Part shown: one piece after another, positions 9,367-17,666 of the stretch
How positions within the stretch are numbered: the stretch's first letter is position 1
Layout: every line of letters begins with the position of its first letter
Assembly: GCA_965248685.1 (NCBI GenBank)
Contig: CBDFKC010000003.1
Span: 744,001-808,000, forward strand
DNA length: 64,000 nt
Direction: 5' to 3'
Source: VYFG01 sp965248685
Lineage (GTDB): Bacteria; Pseudomonadota; Gammaproteobacteria; Arenicellales; Poriferihabitantaceae
Made by a program: the position numbers and the translations under genes
Notes under the pieces: generated by a model
What the model was told of the DNA's origin: nothing
Databases searched by the model: none
The model's input: the letters and a program-made list of their open reading frames with translations, nothing else

Positions 9367-10002
9367 GTGATAACAATAAAACTGGAAGCAGTGACTTCCA
9401 CCGAATCCATGAACCTCGTACAGGCTATCCTTAAGCGTCGTTCGATCCGTACATTTTCCAAAGCCGAGCTGAACCAGCGACATATTTCCCACCTCTTGTG
9501 GGCGGCCCAGGGGGCTGGGGATGAATCAGGTAAACGCAACGCGCCCTCAGCCGGCGCCCAGTTTCCTCTTACTTTATACCTTGCTGCCGGAAATGTTGCT
9601 GCTACACCCGCCGGCTTATATAAGTATGATGTTGAGCAACATAGCCTGCTGCACCTATCCAGCGGCGACCTGCGTGAGTCGCTTGAAGCCGCTGCAATTG
9701 ATGTTCAACCCTGGATTGCCCAATGTGCCGCAGTTGTTATTGTGACGGCTGATATGACTGAGATGCGGGATCATTTCAGTGATCAGCCGCCCGCGGGAGA
9801 AAGAGGTGACCGTTATGCCTATATGGAAACCGGATCCGTAGCGCAGAATATTTATCTGCAGGGCGCGGCGCTGGGACTCGCCGTGGTTTTGGTCGGTGGA
9901 TTTGACGACGAAAAGATTAAACTGGCCATGGGCGATTCTGAGCTGCACCAGATAACCGCATTAATTTGTATTGGTAATTGTCGTTCACGAGAAAAAAAGT
10001 GA
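9367..10002 (+). CDS. SagB/ThcOx-type nitroreductase-fold oxidoreductase
   Basis: About 211 residues of nitroreductase fold. RRSIRTF near the N-terminus, the AAQGAG...RNAPSAGAQFP segment, and the tail GFDDEKI match the SagB-type dehydrogenase subfamily, which uses FMN. Some relatives oxidise azoline rings in peptide natural products; many stand alone with unknown substrates. The first start is a GTG at 9367. An ATG at 9409 (residue 15) places the start closer to the conserved RRSIRTF segment and may be the true one. No YcaO-like partner is present in the window. A strong hairpin follows at 10045-10076. Confidence 0.83.
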   Translation: MITIKLEAVTSTESMNLVQAILKRRSIRTFSKAELNQRHISHLLWAAQGAGDESGKRNAPSAGAQFPLTLYLAAGNVAATPAGLYKYDVEQHSLLHLSSGDLRESLEAAAIDVQPWIAQCAAVVIVTADMTEMRDHFSDQPPAGERGDRYAYMETGSVAQNIYLQGAALGLAVVLVGGFDDEKIKLAMGDSELHQITALICIGNCRSREKK

Positions 10003-10044
10003 CTAATCTACCCAGGCGGGGCAAGAACCAATTTTATTGGAGAG

Positions 10045-10076
10045 ACTTTTCAGTTTATAAAAATGACTGGAAAAGT
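10045..10076 (+). terminator. Hairpin after the SagB-type gene, possible terminator
   Basis: ACTTTTCAGT (10045-10054) pairs with ACTGGAAAAGT (10066-10076): ten base pairs with one bulged G and an 11-base loop. It lies 43 bases after the SagB-type stop. The following T-rich stretch is weak (TTCTTTG), so it may instead be an RNA-stabilising structure. The rest of the 10003-10228 gap shows no convincing gene. Confidence 0.4.
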
Positions 10077-10228
10077 TCTTTGAGAGAAAGAAACGCCAAC
10101 TATTATTGCAGCGTATTGTGGGGAGTACCTCCAACTGCTACTATATTTGCGCGTGGTGACTGAAGAGTTTCGTTCCGATTAAATTTGGGAGGATACTTTA
10201 ATTTAATAATACATTACAGGTAAATCGA

Positions 10229-10840
10229 ATGAGTTTAAAATTTATAAAACCGTTGATTGTCGCGGCAGGCCTAGCACTAGGCGCGCTAACCATCTCAACA
10301 TCGACCCACGCCCAGGCGGTGGCAACCCAGGCGGACTATAATCATCATGGCACCGAATGCATAACAGCCAACCTTGCCCAGGGTCAACTCTTTACCTGGA
10401 ACAAGGACGGCATTACCAATAATTTTGCGATCCCATTATTTGTAATTTGTCCCCTTGTATTCAACGGTGACGTGATTCAGGCGATAATTAATAGTGCTGC
10501 CACCTCGGTCAACTTTTTTATCGGCGCAAGCGCTTACCTTCCACCAGCGGTTCCCGTAAACACAGGCATCGGGTGCTTTGTCCGGTTTTCCGATCCAGAA
10601 AACTCCCCGTCTATCCCGGGAGATCCGGATGCCCAAACTACGGTTATTAATATGCCTTTCACAGTTGGGTTTAAGAATGCAGCCGGGGTGGGAGAAAATG
10701 ACACCACATTTTCCGCTGGCTTTAACATCACATCCGTTTCCAATACTGGTACCTTTGATCTGACCACAGCACACATGCTTTGTCTGCTGCCAGGGGGAGC
10801 AACCCTCAAAGCCTATGACATTGACTTTTTCGGTTTGTAA
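10229..10840 (+). CDS. Exported protein of unknown function with four cysteines
   Basis: A 203-residue protein with a clear Sec signal peptide: basic start MSLKFIK, hydrophobic core, and a likely cleavage after THAQA near residue 30. The mature part is rich in Asn, Thr and Gly and contains four cysteines at 44, 74, 116 and 185, enough for two periplasmic disulfides. The pattern of a CPL motif and alternating hydrophobic residues suggests a beta-sandwich. I do not recognise a family. An AGGT sequence precedes the ATG. It stands alone between the SagB-type gene and a convergent operon. Confidence 0.75.
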   Translation: MSLKFIKPLIVAAGLALGALTISTSTHAQAVATQADYNHHGTECITANLAQGQLFTWNKDGITNNFAIPLFVICPLVFNGDVIQAIINSAATSVNFFIGASAYLPPAVPVNTGIGCFVRFSDPENSPSIPGDPDAQTTVINMPFTVGFKNAAGVGENDTTFSAGFNITSVSNTGTFDLTTAHMLCLLPGGATLKAYDIDFFGL

Positions 10841-10904
10841 TTCTGCAATTGTGAGGACAGTGTACCTATCTTCTGAATGAGCAGAGAATTGCGAAAACTG
10901 TCGG

Positions 10905-12041
10905 TTAAGTTGTCTTAAGTGTAGCTATCGCATCGAGCTCCACAGCCTGATGCGGATAAGCCAAGTGGTCAACGGGTACCAGACTGCTGGCTAACTGGTA
11001 ATTGCGAAATTGATCTTGTATTGATTGCACAATCTGCTGCCCTGGTTCAGATTCCCCGGGGCAGCAGAAAAGTCCGGTCAATTTAACTATGTTGTATTCG
11101 CCTCCTGCATGGCGCAGCACGCTTTCGATAAAATCTCGGGTTATTTCGACTTGTTTCGATGTGTCTCCGGGATACTGTACGGTGCAATTCTGATCCAACG
11201 CTCCCTGCCCCCCCACAAACAACCATGAGCCGACCTGCAGTCCATGGCTATAGCTGGCAGCAATTTTCCAGCCCCAATGATTGGGTGGATTAATCTGGGT
11301 TCTGGGCAATTTCGGATCCATGGCCCATAGGTCAAGTCGGATCTGATATCCAATGGCATCGAGTCGGGGTATGGTAATCCCAGTAACGGCTGGACCTGCA
11401 GCGGCGAGAAAGCGAAACCGATCGGTGGCCGCCTGTTCATAAGCTGTAGTGTCAGATACGGGTGCGCGCCAGCTATTGACCTTGACGATGTTGTCACCAT
11501 TAATTCCAAGATCCTGCATCACGGCTTGCAGGTTTTCGATGGTTTGCCGATTCTGACTGACCAGATCTCCTGGATATAGAATTGTTTGCTGCCGCGATGC
11601 TGCGGATTGCCCGCTAAGGAAAGAAAATTCGCCACAAGTAAGGCCGTGGCAAAAACCCGGCCCAAGGTCGGCAAGATCACCGTGGTTGGCGATTTCTCTG
11701 GGGTATCCACCCCGAATTGCAACGGCCTCTATTTCAACAAGAGCTCCGGAATGCCTCATTTTTCGTAATGGCACCAAAGTAACAGCCGTTTCAACACCAG
11801 AGCCCAGACACTGGCCCACATGCAAACGAAGCTGGGTTTCATCAACACCGTCCTGGACATAGTAGACCACCAGTTTAACCAGGTCATTCAACCTGGACTC
11901 GGCACGTTCCAAATAGTGTTCCAACCTGGTGACTATTGCAGATATCTGGGAAGCCAAATTATCTGGGTTTTTAACCACGCCGACGTCATCAAGGTCCGTC
12001 AAACCAGGAACAAATACTACATTGTTATCGACGACTCGCAT
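10905..12041 (-). CDS. Triple-domain RidA-like protein (three tandem YjgF/UK114 modules)
   Basis: About 378 residues made of three successive RidA/YjgF-like modules. Counting from an alternative upstream ATG at 12077, they lie near residues 13-122, 140-253 and 270-387. Each has the family pattern of a first strand, an FVPG/LSGQ/VGGQG turn, a helix starting NP.NL or PGDL, the VKL/VKV strand, and a final E/D-rich strand. None keeps the arginine that binds imines in true RidA deaminases, so enamine hydrolysis is doubtful. The ATG at 12041 is preceded by GGGGA; the one at 12077 is also possible. The gene overlaps the dehydrogenase gene upstream of it. Normal RidA proteins have one module of about 130 residues. 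Confidence 0.85.
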   Translation of the reverse strand: MRVVDNNVVFVPGLTDLDDVGVVKNPDNLASQISAIVTRLEHYLERAESRLNDLVKLVVYYVQDGVDETQLRLHVGQCLGSGVETAVTLVPLRKMRHSGALVEIEAVAIRGGYPREIANHGDLADLGPGFCHGLTCGEFSFLSGQSAASRQQTILYPGDLVSQNRQTIENLQAVMQDLGINGDNIVKVNSWRAPVSDTTAYEQAATDRFRFLAAAGPAVTGITIPRLDAIGYQIRLDLWAMDPKLPRTQINPPNHWGWKIAASYSHGLQVGSWLFVGGQGALDQNCTVQYPGDTSKQVEITRDFIESVLRHAGGEYNIVKLTGLFCCPGESEPGQQIVQSIQDQFRNYQLASSLVPVDHLAYPHQAVELDAIATLKTT

Positions 12042-13161
12042 AATTATCCCCCGAATTGCTGGAGTTGATTTGGCCATGAACTTCCCATTGGGCGTCGGGA
12101 ACTACTACTAGTTTGCCGACGAATTGTTTAGCAATAAAAGCGGTTTGTGCCTGGTGAATTTCCGATAGTTTGAATGTGCCGCCGACCAGTGGGCGAATCT
12201 TGTCCTGTTCAATATAACTGACCAGGCGTTTGAATGCCGACCGGGTTCCCTGGGAGGAACCGTGAAACTGAAGATGACGCAGATACAGGGTGCGGAGGTC
12301 GAGTCGAACAATCGGTCCAGCAATGGCCCCGGCAGTGGTATAGCGACCTTCAGGTCTCAAGATATTTATTAGCACGGAAAACATTTCGCCCCCCACTAGA
12401 TCTGCAACCACGTCTATATCTGCCCCGTTGGTTGCAGTGGCCACCGCCGCTGCCAGGTCTCCCTGGCCCCTGGTAATTACCACTTCGGCGCCCAGGGATA
12501 GCACTTCGTCCTCTTTTCCCAGGCTGGTGATGGCATAAGGGATTGCGTCGCGAGCCCGAGCCAGCTGGATAATTCCCGATCCAACACCCCCCGAGGCTCC
12601 GGTAACCAGGATTCTTTCGCCCGCCTGTAAGTTAGCCCGGTCCAGCATATGCTCACCGGTCAAATACGCACAGCAAAATGTTGCCAACTCGGTGTCGCTA
12701 ATACTATTCTTTATCTCATAAACATTGTCGGCGGGTACGCAGGTATATTCACAGTATCCGCCATCGCGGCCGTGGCCGATATAATCGATATCAACCAGAC
12801 TATCGTCTTCCCGATTGTAAATACTGAAATCCACCATCACCCGCTGACCGATACGGTCGGCACTGATATTGGCACCCACGGCGACGATAGAGCCGGCAAT
12901 GTCGGTACCCTGGATGCGGGGAAAGGTCAGGGTGTTTTGCGCCGCATCCCGGCGCCAGCTCGCCACCGCTGCGGGATCCTGATTGGTGCCATAGGCACCC
13001 TCGCGCACCCAGATATCAGTATTGTTGATCCCGCAGGCGCTGACTTTAATTATGACTTCATCGGCGGCGGGGCTCGGAACAGGAACGTCATAGCTCACCT
13101 CCAGTCGGTCCAGACCACCATGGCCGGTAAGTAAAACTGCTTGCATGGTCGAAGGGATCAT
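12025..13161 (-). CDS. MDR-superfamily (zinc-type alcohol dehydrogenase-like) oxidoreductase
   Basis: A 378-residue medium-chain dehydrogenase/reductase. The N-terminal GroES-like domain has the CGINNTDIWVREG segment. The NAD(P)H-binding motif, VTGASGGVGSG, is in the middle, and the tail has an LVVVPDA strand. The structural-zinc cysteines are lacking, so it resembles quinone-oxidoreductase or crotonyl-type members more than classical alcohol dehydrogenase. It is second to last in a reverse-strand group with NIPSNAP, ABM and triple-RidA genes; its end overlaps the RidA gene. The substrate is unknown. Confidence 0.88.
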   Translation of the reverse strand: MIPSTMQAVLLTGHGGLDRLEVSYDVPVPSPAADEVIIKVSACGINNTDIWVREGAYGTNQDPAAVASWRRDAAQNTLTFPRIQGTDIAGSIVAVGANISADRIGQRVMVDFSIYNREDDSLVDIDYIGHGRDGGYCEYTCVPADNVYEIKNSISDTELATFCCAYLTGEHMLDRANLQAGERILVTGASGGVGSGIIQLARARDAIPYAITSLGKEDEVLSLGAEVVITRGQGDLAAAVATATNGADIDVVADLVGGEMFSVLINILRPEGRYTTAGAIAGPIVRLDLRTLYLRHLQFHGSSQGTRSAFKRLVSYIEQDKIRPLVGGTFKLSEIHQAQTAFIAKQFVGKLVVVPDAQWEVHGQINSSNSGDNYASRR

Positions 13162-13211
13162 CTTGGAGACTTTAATTGAAGTACAATTTCTGGTGGGATA
13201 GCCGGATGTAA

Positions 13212-13556
13212 TTAACCATTGACTGCGCGACTGTCCCCAGGAACCTGGTCTCGATCATGGGGACCATAATCTCGCTTTACTTCGGCGATTCTTAGTCGGT
13301 AGTTAGCGAAATACTGCTGCTTGCCCAGGGTCTGGGCCTTGCGGTGGGTCAGGGTGTTACGCCAGGCTTTTACGCTGTCCTCGTTTTCGAAAAAACTCAG
13401 GGATAGCATTTTGCCTTCCTCATAAATACTCTCGAATCGTTCGACCGAGATAAACCCATCGATGGATTCGAGTTCTTTGCGCAAGGCAACCGCGTGCTCG
13501 AGGTAGATGCTTTTATGTTCTGACGCGGGCCAGACTTCGAATATTACGGCGATCAT
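13212..13556 (-). CDS. Antibiotic biosynthesis monooxygenase (ABM) domain protein
   Basis: A 114-residue ferredoxin-like-fold protein. The opening MIAVIFEVWP, the helix around ALRKELESIDGF, the ISVERFES strand and LSLSFFENEDSVKAWR are the ABM/heme-oxygenase-like (dimeric alpha-beta barrel) pattern. Members act as cofactor-less monooxygenases on aromatic polyketides, degrade heme, or have unknown roles. It overlaps the NIPSNAP gene by 4 bases (ATGA), so the pair is co-translated. Confidence 0.85.
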   Translation of the reverse strand: MIAVIFEVWPASEHKSIYLEHAVALRKELESIDGFISVERFESIYEEGKMLSLSFFENEDSVKAWRNTLTHRKAQTLGKQQYFANYRLRIAEVKRDYGPHDRDQVPGDSRAVNG

Positions 13557-13882
13557 TTGGTAGTCTCTGAATGGGGAGCAGAGGCCATTTTGAGGAATAA
13601 CCGACTCTCTTTCAACAGAAACTTCTCCCGGTGGGCGAATTCGTAATTAGCTCTGCCAAGAGGGTGGGTGGCTAACCGCTGTCGATAGGCTTCATATTCG
13701 GCCAGGCTTTCAATATGGTAAATCCCGTAGGCCCGGGTAGTAGAACCCTCATGGGGCGCAAAGTAACCCACCAGGTCGGCGCCACACTGGGGAATGGCCT
13801 GGCCCCAGTTTTTGGCGTATTCCTCGAATTGTGATTTTTTAAAGGGATCGATTTCGTATTCAATTACGCAGGTGATAGTCAT
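13553..13882 (-). CDS. NIPSNAP family protein
   Basis: A 109-residue protein beginning MTITCVIEYEIDP and continuing with an F..YA..W...IP..GADLVGYF segment, then YGIYHIESLAEYEAYR. This is the NIPSNAP dimeric alpha-beta barrel pattern, related to ABM domains. Bacterial members are small, cytoplasmic and of unknown function. It is first in a four-gene reverse-strand group whose genes overlap or are closely spaced. Its promoter must lie in 13883-14040, shared divergently with the GNAT gene. Confidence 0.85.
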   Translation of the reverse strand: MTITCVIEYEIDPFKKSQFEEYAKNWGQAIPQCGADLVGYFAPHEGSTTRAYGIYHIESLAEYEAYRQRLATHPLGRANYEFAHREKFLLKESRLFLKMASAPHSETTK

Positions 13883-14040
13883 GGGTTTTCTCGCTAGTAT
13901 GTGATCTATCCATGATATTGTTATTTTGTCGCGGATACTTCGGTGCGAGTCGAAGCATTGTTCGGCAATTCACCGAAATCAGGAAAAAAATATTAAGACC
14001 GATGAAAACTAATCCCAGGGAATGGAATTGACAGGAGACT

Positions 14041-14532
14041 ATGAGTAACCAAACCCAATCAGAAATAACTTTTCACGAATGCCAGGACGAACTAGATTTC
14101 GCCGCCGCCCTTGAATTAACCAAGGTCTATATTAACTGGCTCGATATAGATTTATCGTTCCAGAAAATTGATCATGAAATAGAAAACTTTTCTACAATGT
14201 ATAACCCACCCAGTGGATTATTTATTCTGGCGATGGCAGGAGATCAGGTTGCCGGGGGCGTGGGATTGCGTTGGCTGGAAAGTGGCTTCTGCGAAATGAA
14301 GCGCCTGTATGTTTATGATCACTATAAAGGTCTCGGCATTGGCGCGAAACTGTGCGAGCGATTGATTCTGCGGGCAGCAGAAATGGGTTACTGGAAAATG
14401 AGACTGGATACTTTGGGCAAGATGCAGTCTGCGCAAAATTTGTATCAATCCCTAGGGTTTACTGAGATTGCGCCCTACCGATATAACCCGGACCCGGATA
14501 CCCGCTATCTGGAACTCGCGCTTCATGTATAA
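14041..14532 (+). CDS. GNAT-family N-acetyltransferase
   Basis: A 163-residue GNAT acetyltransferase. The acetyl-CoA-binding motif A is YDHYKGLGIGAKLCERLI, followed by LDTLGKMQSAQNLYQSLGF (motif B). The opening differs from ribosomal-protein acetyltransferases. AGGAG lies 6 bases before the ATG. The substrate is not predictable. The 3' end overlaps the convergent M24-family gene by 10 bases. Confidence 0.9.
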   Translation: MSNQTQSEITFHECQDELDFAAALELTKVYINWLDIDLSFQKIDHEIENFSTMYNPPSGLFILAMAGDQVAGGVGLRWLESGFCEMKRLYVYDHYKGLGIGAKLCERLILRAAEMGYWKMRLDTLGKMQSAQNLYQSLGFTEIAPYRYNPDPDTRYLELALHV

Positions 14533-15734
14533 CTGTCTTCCAGCGGATAATCCGATAGTAATACAGGGCCATCCGCGGTTATCCAGACTGGCTGTTCCAG
14601 TTTGACTCCCTGACTGCCCCCTTTGCTACCTACATAGCTTTCGATACAAACCACCATATTTTCTTCGAGCATCCCGTCATAAGCGCCGAACTCCGCATCT
14701 TCTGGATACCAGAGAAAAGGATACTCGACCCCAAGCCCACAGCCATGACCGACGTCGGCATAACGATTGGCCAGATATTCGTCCGGCAATTTATAAGTAC
14801 TGGCGGCAAACTCGAGTAATCGGATTCCCGGTTTTAACAGAGATATATTGGTTTCAAGCTGGGCCCGGGAAATTTCATATAACCGGCGTTGTTCGTCACT
14901 GGGCTTTACCTCGCCAACAACCCAGCTGCGCGAGATATCGTTATAAAAACCCATGGGTCCAATCAGGTCGGTATCGAATGACAGCAAATCACCGGCCTGC
15001 ATAATCCTGTCAGAGGTTTCCTGGAACCAGGGGTTAGTCCTGGGACCGGAGCTCATCAGCCGGGTTTCGGGATACTCGCCGCCTCGCTCAATACTGCCTT
15101 TAAGCAAAATCGCCAGGGCCTGTTGTTCGGTCATGCCGGGGGATAACTGTTGTTGTAATTCCGCCATGGCGGCCTCACAGGTCGACAGCGAATACTTTAA
15201 AGCACGAATTTCTTCAACGGATTTAATCGATTTCGCCAGTTCCAATACCTTTTTCGCATCATCCAAAACCAGCCCGCTCTGGGTCAGAGCCTGGGCGGTA
15301 TGGTGATCAAGCCGGTCCACTGCAAGGCGGCTATTTCCCGCTCCATGCTGCAATACAATATCGGCAATTTCATTGGCCCAGCGTCGGGCGATTTCTTCGG
15401 CGCGATAGCCGGTAACCATATAGTCGGTGGCCCAGGCCGGTCTGATTTCATCAATGGTTTCGAGATTATCCAGCAAATGAAATCCGGTGGTGAGCTCAAA
15501 CATTATGGATGGACCGTCGGCCAACACCAAGGCATAGCGGGCGAAATTATGCATGGTCCAAACCTGCATATTGCGGGAACCGTTGGCGTAACGAATATTT
15601 ATCGGGTCGAATAATAATACCGCGGGTATATCGTGCTCGGCTAACAGTTTACGGATACGACCTAATCGATAACTCCGAACCGCGACTTCATCGATGGGGT
15701 CCGGTAGCGACAGCATTTCCCGGGCGCTGCTCAT
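14523..15734 (-). CDS. DddP-like M24-family metalloenzyme (DMSP lyase-like or Xaa-Pro peptidase-like)
   Basis: A 403-residue pita-bread-fold protein. All six M24 metal ligands appear present: Asp254, Asp256, Asp266, His330, Glu365, Glu380. Segments LLFDPINIRYA...NMQVW, RGGEYPETRLMSSGPRTNPWFQE, and FDTDLIGPMGFYNDISRSW resemble, from memory, the DMSP lyase DddP more than prolidases. DddP cleaves dimethylsulfoniopropionate to acrylate and dimethyl sulfide. The protein is some 40 residues shorter than typical DddP at the N-terminus. Creatinase is unlikely because it lacks the metal ligands. It is last in a reverse-strand run with a hydrolase, Rieske oxygenase and AruI/AruH-like genes. A neighbouring-subfamily peptidase remains possible. 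Confidence 0.7.
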   Translation of the reverse strand: MSSAREMLSLPDPIDEVAVRSYRLGRIRKLLAEHDIPAVLLFDPINIRYANGSRNMQVWTMHNFARYALVLADGPSIMFELTTGFHLLDNLETIDEIRPAWATDYMVTGYRAEEIARRWANEIADIVLQHGAGNSRLAVDRLDHHTAQALTQSGLVLDDAKKVLELAKSIKSVEEIRALKYSLSTCEAAMAELQQQLSPGMTEQQALAILLKGSIERGGEYPETRLMSSGPRTNPWFQETSDRIMQAGDLLSFDTDLIGPMGFYNDISRSWVVGEVKPSDEQRRLYEISRAQLETNISLLKPGIRLLEFAASTYKLPDEYLANRYADVGHGCGLGVEYPFLWYPEDAEFGAYDGMLEENMVVCIESYVGSKGGSQGVKLEQPVWITADGPVLLSDYPLEDSYT

Positions 15735-15752
15735 AGTTCAATCCAGAATTGT

Positions 15753-16526
15753 CTATGCATGTTTCGCCAAAAAAGCTTCGACATGGGGAATCACCAGGTG
15801 GGGCGCTTCCACCAGGATAGAATGCTTAATACCATCCAGAATTACCAGTTCCGAATTTCGGAGCTGTTGGTGGATAAAGCGATTCAGCCTCGGGTTACAA
15901 CCACCATCGAGCTCACCGGTTAACACCAGGCAGGGACAATTAAGCTGGTTCAGCCACGGCCCCATTTCGGTGGTGGCATAAATATCGAAAACGCTCAGAA
16001 AAACTGCTTCAGGCGTATCCGCTACCTGCTGTTTGCGCAGCTCAATCAAGTCGGGACGTTCATTTATAAATTCATCGGTATACCAGCGTCCAACCAGGGT
16101 ACTGATTACCGGCATCACACCCCGCTCCTCCATGGCCGAATAGACCGCTTGAAGCTTGGCCCGGTCTTCTTCGCTGCGACCGGCGGCGGTACTAAGCAGG
16201 CCCACGCTCAAGGTACGCTCGGGCCATGCCCGGGCATAGGCCGGACCAATCATGCCGCCAAGGGAATGACCAATGATATGAATTTTTTCATGACCGAGTT
16301 GCTGCCTTAGCGCCTCGAGATCCTCCACCAACTGATCGAGGTTATAAGGCGTGGGTGGGATCGGGCTTTCGCCGTGGCCCCGCAAATCATAACTGACACA
16401 AGTGAAACGATCCTTCAGGGTCTCAATCAAAGGTTTCCAAGTGGCTTTTCGGGAGCCAATACCATGCACCATGTACAACCCAGGTCCCTGTCCTTCGACC
16501 TGATAATCTACTGCGACGCTGCTCAT
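15753..16526 (-). CDS. Alpha/beta-fold hydrolase
   Basis: A 257-residue alpha/beta hydrolase. The oxyanion strand is HGIGSRKATWKPL; the nucleophile elbow is GHSLGG (serine nucleophile); the acid is in LTGELDGGCNP; and the catalytic histidine is in DGIKHSILVEAP. The family includes esterases, C-C bond hydrolases such as MhpC, and 3-oxoadipate enol-lactonases. It lies 18 bases before the M24 gene and 68 bases after the Rieske gene on the same strand, so a role in the same pathway is likely. The substrate is unknown. Confidence 0.88.
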   Translation of the reverse strand: MSSVAVDYQVEGQGPGLYMVHGIGSRKATWKPLIETLKDRFTCVSYDLRGHGESPIPPTPYNLDQLVEDLEALRQQLGHEKIHIIGHSLGGMIGPAYARAWPERTLSVGLLSTAAGRSEEDRAKLQAVYSAMEERGVMPVISTLVGRWYTDEFINERPDLIELRKQQVADTPEAVFLSVFDIYATTEMGPWLNQLNCPCLVLTGELDGGCNPRLNRFIHQQLRNSELVILDGIKHSILVEAPHLVIPHVEAFLAKHA

Positions 16527-16594
16527 TTCAAAGTACCTGCTTGGTTTTTTTTAAAGGCAAATCGAATAGAAATTGCATTGCTTACCCCAGAGGG

Positions 16595-17644
16595 TCACGA
16601 CGATATTAAATTATCGGGCAGCGATTGACGAACCAGTGCTTGAAAAAATCCTGTACCCGGTTCGTCTTCCAGCGACAGTACACTAGGGGAATAAACCCCG
16701 GCCTGTAAATTCTTATAGACGCTTTCGCAGATTCCCAAGTCCTCGTCCATCACGCTACTCGCGCTGTTCAATATTTGCTCGGGCTCAATTCCCCGTTGCT
16801 CGGTGGCATCGGGTAGCAACCAGAACCAGCGCTTCAGCGCGATTTTGTCTTCGGCCAATGGAAGCACCCGCTCGGCATTAAACGCATACTCCGAGAAATG
16901 GAGCAACAACCCCGGAAATTTATAAATCCAATAACCCCGCCCGACCCGGGATGGATCTGACGCCGAGGCCGCATAGCGCACATTGAAACCGACGAATTGG
17001 CCATTTTCATGGTTGCTCAATTCGACTTCGTCATTGTTCATGGTAGTACTCAAGGCACTATGAACCAAACCGACGTGATAACCCTCGCAGCCGTTTTCCC
17101 CATAACATTTCCAGTTGGTTGGACTGGTTTTATCGATGGTGCCATGGGGCACCATAGCCCCGACCCCGGGAAATTGCGCCGCAATGTCGACGATCTCACC
17201 GAGCCATTGGTCGAGCTGAGGCGTGGATTGGTCTACGCAGGCGAATACCATCCCATTCCAGGTCTCTACCCGAATCGGATAGAGGGAAAATTCCGCCGGG
17301 TCTATTGTTCCATTGAGAGCATGGGCGTTTTTTAGCCGGCCACCGTAATCATAGCTCCAGCCGTGGTACTGACACACCAACAAATTCCCCACGCAGCGAC
17401 CCTCGGTCTGGTTAACCATGGGGCCGGCACGATGGCGACAGACATTATGAAACCCCACGATCTCGCCGAGTTTGTTGCGAATCACAAATATTGGTAATTT
17501 ACCCAGGGTTGCCGTGAGGTAATCACCGGGCTTTTGCAGCTGATACATTCCTCCAACCAGCCACCAGTTTTTGTCAAAAATCTGAGCCTGTTCCTGGTCA
17601 AATATCCCACGGTCAGTGTATCGGCGAATATTTAGAGGTTTCAT
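16595..17644 (-). CDS. Rieske non-heme iron oxygenase, alpha subunit
   Basis: A 349-residue ring-hydroxylating-type oxygenase. The Rieske ligands are Cys69-x-His71 and Cys91-x2-His94. The catalytic iron site begins with NGCEGYHVGLVH (Glu187, His190, His195), with a carboxylate in VMDEDLGICES near residue 310. The tail around DEDLGICESV.KNLQAGVY recalls choline/carnitine/glycine-betaine monooxygenases more than naphthalene-type dioxygenases. That points to N-demethylation or hydroxylation of a quaternary ammonium compound, which is inference. No reductase or beta subunit is adjacent, so electrons must come from elsewhere. It starts 22 bases after the AruI-like gene. Confidence 0.87.
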   Translation of the reverse strand: MKPLNIRRYTDRGIFDQEQAQIFDKNWWLVGGMYQLQKPGDYLTATLGKLPIFVIRNKLGEIVGFHNVCRHRAGPMVNQTEGRCVGNLLVCQYHGWSYDYGGRLKNAHALNGTIDPAEFSLYPIRVETWNGMVFACVDQSTPQLDQWLGEIVDIAAQFPGVGAMVPHGTIDKTSPTNWKCYGENGCEGYHVGLVHSALSTTMNNDEVELSNHENGQFVGFNVRYAASASDPSRVGRGYWIYKFPGLLLHFSEYAFNAERVLPLAEDKIALKRWFWLLPDATEQRGIEPEQILNSASSVMDEDLGICESVYKNLQAGVYSPSVLSLEDEPGTGFFQALVRQSLPDNLISS

Positions 17645-17666
17645 CTATACAAGGCGCCGGTGAACG

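Noticed and set aside
14523..15734. Creatinase assignment for the M24-family protein
   Set aside because: Creatinase lacks the metal ligands, all of which are present here.
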